Below the pieces are notes generated by a model. The model did not search any database and had not been told where the DNA came from. It saw only the letters and a program-made list of their open reading frames with translations. A program made the position numbers and the translations under genes. DNA of 5,125 nucleotides from Parcubacteria group bacterium Greene0416_79. GTDB taxonomy: Bacteria > Patescibacteriota > Minisyncoccia > Phycocordibacterales > UBA10002. The stretch is from contig VMES01000033.1 of assembly GCA_007375655.1 (NCBI GenBank), positions 1-5,125 of the forward strand, written 5' to 3'. Below, piece by piece: positions 4,493 through 5,125 of this stretch. How positions within the stretch are numbered: position 1 is the first letter of the stretch; every line of letters begins with the position of its first letter.

Positions 4493-4521
4493 AGTATATG
4501 CCAATCCGTTCAAAAGTGCAA
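4493..4521 (-). promoter_or_regulatory. Sigma-70-type promoter of the antitoxin operon
   Basis: On the minus strand TTGCAC (4516-4521) and TATACT (4493-4498) are separated by exactly 17 nt, close to the TTGACA/TATAAT consensus. The -10 hexamer ends 6 nt before the antitoxin ATG at 4486, so the predicted start of transcription coincides with the start codon and the mRNA would be leaderless. It is the best promoter in the window. Confidence 0.65.
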
Positions 4522-4539
4522 CTGTTCAACTTTCCAACT
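4519..4539. promoter_or_regulatory. Possible operator: three CAACT repeats at 8-bp spacing
   Basis: CAACT occurs at 4519, 4527 and 4535 (AGTTG on the minus strand), overlapping the -35 box of the antitoxin promoter. Regularly spaced direct repeats beside the promoter of an AbrB-type antitoxin are a reasonable autoregulatory site. An 8-bp period is not a full helical turn, and the motif is short. Confidence 0.3.
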
Positions 4540-4550
4540 CATTCAAAGCA

Positions 4551-4623
4551 AAAGAAAAAGGACTCCATCGCTTGCCAGAACAAACTTTGTCTCCCAAAGT
4601 TTGCGCTGGCGAGAAGGAGTCCT
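4551..4623 (-). terminator. Long rho-independent terminator (copy 2), downstream of rpsG
   Basis: The stems are AGGACTCC (4559-4566) with GGAGTCCT (4616-4623), CTTGCCAG (4571-4578) with CTGGCGAG (4606-4613), and CAAACTTTG (4581-4589) with CAAAGTTTG (4595-4603), with a 5-nt loop. On the minus strand it is followed by TTTTTCTTTT (4550-4559). The location fits the end of the rpsG transcript and lies just upstream of the antitoxin promoter. It is homologous to the copy at 3152-3222, with compensatory changes in two stems. Confidence 0.8.
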
Positions 4624-4772
4624 CCACATGTAGACACCTCACGCCCACCCTACCTTGAAGGGGGGAAATGGGGGTCAGCCACCTTTTCTTCTTTCAGCGT
4701 CTATCTGCGCCGTGCCCTGTAGCGAGATTTGCTCTGCTACTGGGGTTAAGTCCGCGTAGGTCTGCGTAATAC
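4624..4772. other. Intergenic stretch between rpsG and its terminator
   Basis: No gene is seen. Besides the inverted GGTGGCTGACCCC motif it holds a small hairpin, GTAGC (4719-4723) with GCTAC (4736-4740) plus a few inner pairs, and another, GTAGGT (4756-4761) with ACCTAC (4771-4776), that overlaps the rpsG stop codon. Both are weak and may be chance. Confidence 0.4.
4671..4687. repeat. GGTGGCTGACCCC motif, inverted copy
   Basis: GGGGTCAGCCACCTTTT is the reverse complement of the motif that begins the two 71-bp repeats and occurs alone at 3531-3551. Here it lies between the rpsG stop and the terminator, in inverted orientation relative to the other copies and without the A+T-rich hairpin. Confidence 0.6.
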
Positions 4773-5125
4773 CTACCAGGCGAAATGGGCGAATGCCTTA
4801 TTGGCCTCCGCCATCTTGTGTACATTCTCGCGCTTCTTGACCGCGCCACCCTCGTTCTTTGAGGCGGCGATAAGTTCTTCCGCGAGTTTTACGCGCATGG
4901 GTTTTCCCTTCTTGTTCCTCGCCGCGCCAATAATCCAGCGATACGAGAGCGAGATCCGCCGCTCCGGCCGCACCTCAACCGGCACTTGATAATTGGCGCC
5001 GCCGACTCGGCGCGAGCGCACCTCCATAAGCGGAGAGGTGTTTTTGAGAGCCGCGTCAAAGATCTCAATGGGATTCTCCACCTTCTGTTTCTCCTTGATG
5101 GCGGCAAACGCGCCGTAGACGATAT
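4773..5125 (-). CDS. rpsG: 30S ribosomal protein S7, 5'-truncated by window edge
   Basis: S7 nucleates assembly of the 3' major (head) domain of 16S rRNA and lies near the E site. About 116 C-terminal residues are present, starting [20 protein letters not shown], through [20 protein letters not shown] and RWIIGAAR, to [20 protein letters not shown] and FAW. The segments [17 protein letters not shown] and [16 protein letters not shown] are hallmarks of the family and align to the end of E. coli S7. The N-terminal 40 or so residues lie beyond the right edge, so an internal GTG at 5081 must not be taken as the start. The TAG stop is at 4773-4775. In most bacteria fusA follows rpsG. Here a terminator and an unrelated TA operon follow instead, so the str-type operon ends or is broken at this gene. 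Confidence 0.97.
   Translation of the reverse strand, partial: IVYGAFAAIKEKQKVENPIEIFDAALKNTSPLMEVRSRRVGGANYQVPVEVRPERRISLSYRWIIGAARNKKGKPMRVKLAEELIAASKNEGGAVKKRENVHKMAEANKAFAHFAW

Noticed and set aside
4487..4513. Longer start (ATG at 4513) for the AbrB-type antitoxin
   Set aside because: The extra nine residues precede the conserved domain and overlap the -10 box. The ATG at 4486 fits both the domain and the promoter geometry.
3162..4623. The two long hairpins as integron attC sites around TA cassettes
   Set aside because: Inverted repeats next to TA genes suggested cassettes, and AAC/GTT triplets occur in the stems. However, the GTTRRRY/RYYYAAC core sites are not present at the ends, there is no integrase, and T-tracts on one strand fit terminators better.
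4461..4722. Plus-strand ORFs across the promoter and terminator copy 2
   Set aside because: They span a strong minus-strand promoter and a long hairpin, and the translations are low-complexity and unlike proteins.
4719..4740. GTAGC...GCTAC hairpin as a REP element with the classic GTAG head
   Set aside because: The stem is only 5 bp with a few inner pairs, and there is a single copy. The GTAG is part of the stem and not a separate 5' head.

Overview
The window reads like a chromosomal piece of a Candidate Phyla Radiation (Patescibacteria, probably Parcubacteria-like) genome. Evidence for this: very short genes, a trigger factor without the PPIase domain, a G+C-rich palindrome of the CTGCC/GGCAG type, few Shine-Dalgarno sites, start codons lying 5-6 nt after a -10 hexamer, and small toxin-antitoxin (TA) modules of kinds I associate with that group. 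The lineage is inferred from style; no marker phylogeny was possible.

Left part (1-2638, plus strand, G+C-rich). It holds the C-terminal end of a membrane-bound proton-pumping pyrophosphatase (hppA), then a 251-aa predicted secreted helical/coiled-coil protein, a 98-aa single-pass membrane protein, a compact nested inverted-repeat region (1479-1607), and a 336-aa trigger factor that has the ribosome-binding and C-terminal chaperone regions only.

Middle part (2645-4623, minus strand, visibly more A+T-rich). This is an accessory island with two TA operons. The first is hicB-hicA, in which the antitoxin hicB looks intact but hicA carries an apparent 2-nt deletion near its 3' end. The second is a SpoVT/AbrB-type antitoxin, a RelE/ParE-type toxin, and a small Cys-rich protein. 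Its toxin gene is split by a 71-bp hairpin element. An identical copy of that element lies 804 bp away at 3232-3302. Related GGTGGCTGACCCC motifs and further hairpins fill 3230-3551 and recur inverted at 4671-4687. They resemble the small palindromes mobilised by IS200-like/RAYT transposases, but no transposase is in the window. Two homologous long terminator hairpins, at 3152-3222 and 4551-4623, bound the AbrB operon and differ by compensatory base pairs.

Right part (4773-5125, minus strand). It holds the C-terminal three quarters of ribosomal protein S7 (rpsG), cut by the window edge. The terminator at 4551-4623 is placed to end the rpsG transcript just before the antitoxin promoter.

Taken together, an island of TA genes and hairpin repeats sits between core genes (tig and rpsG). 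Both toxins are damaged and both antitoxins are kept, which suggests toxin decay driven in one case by a small mobile repeat.
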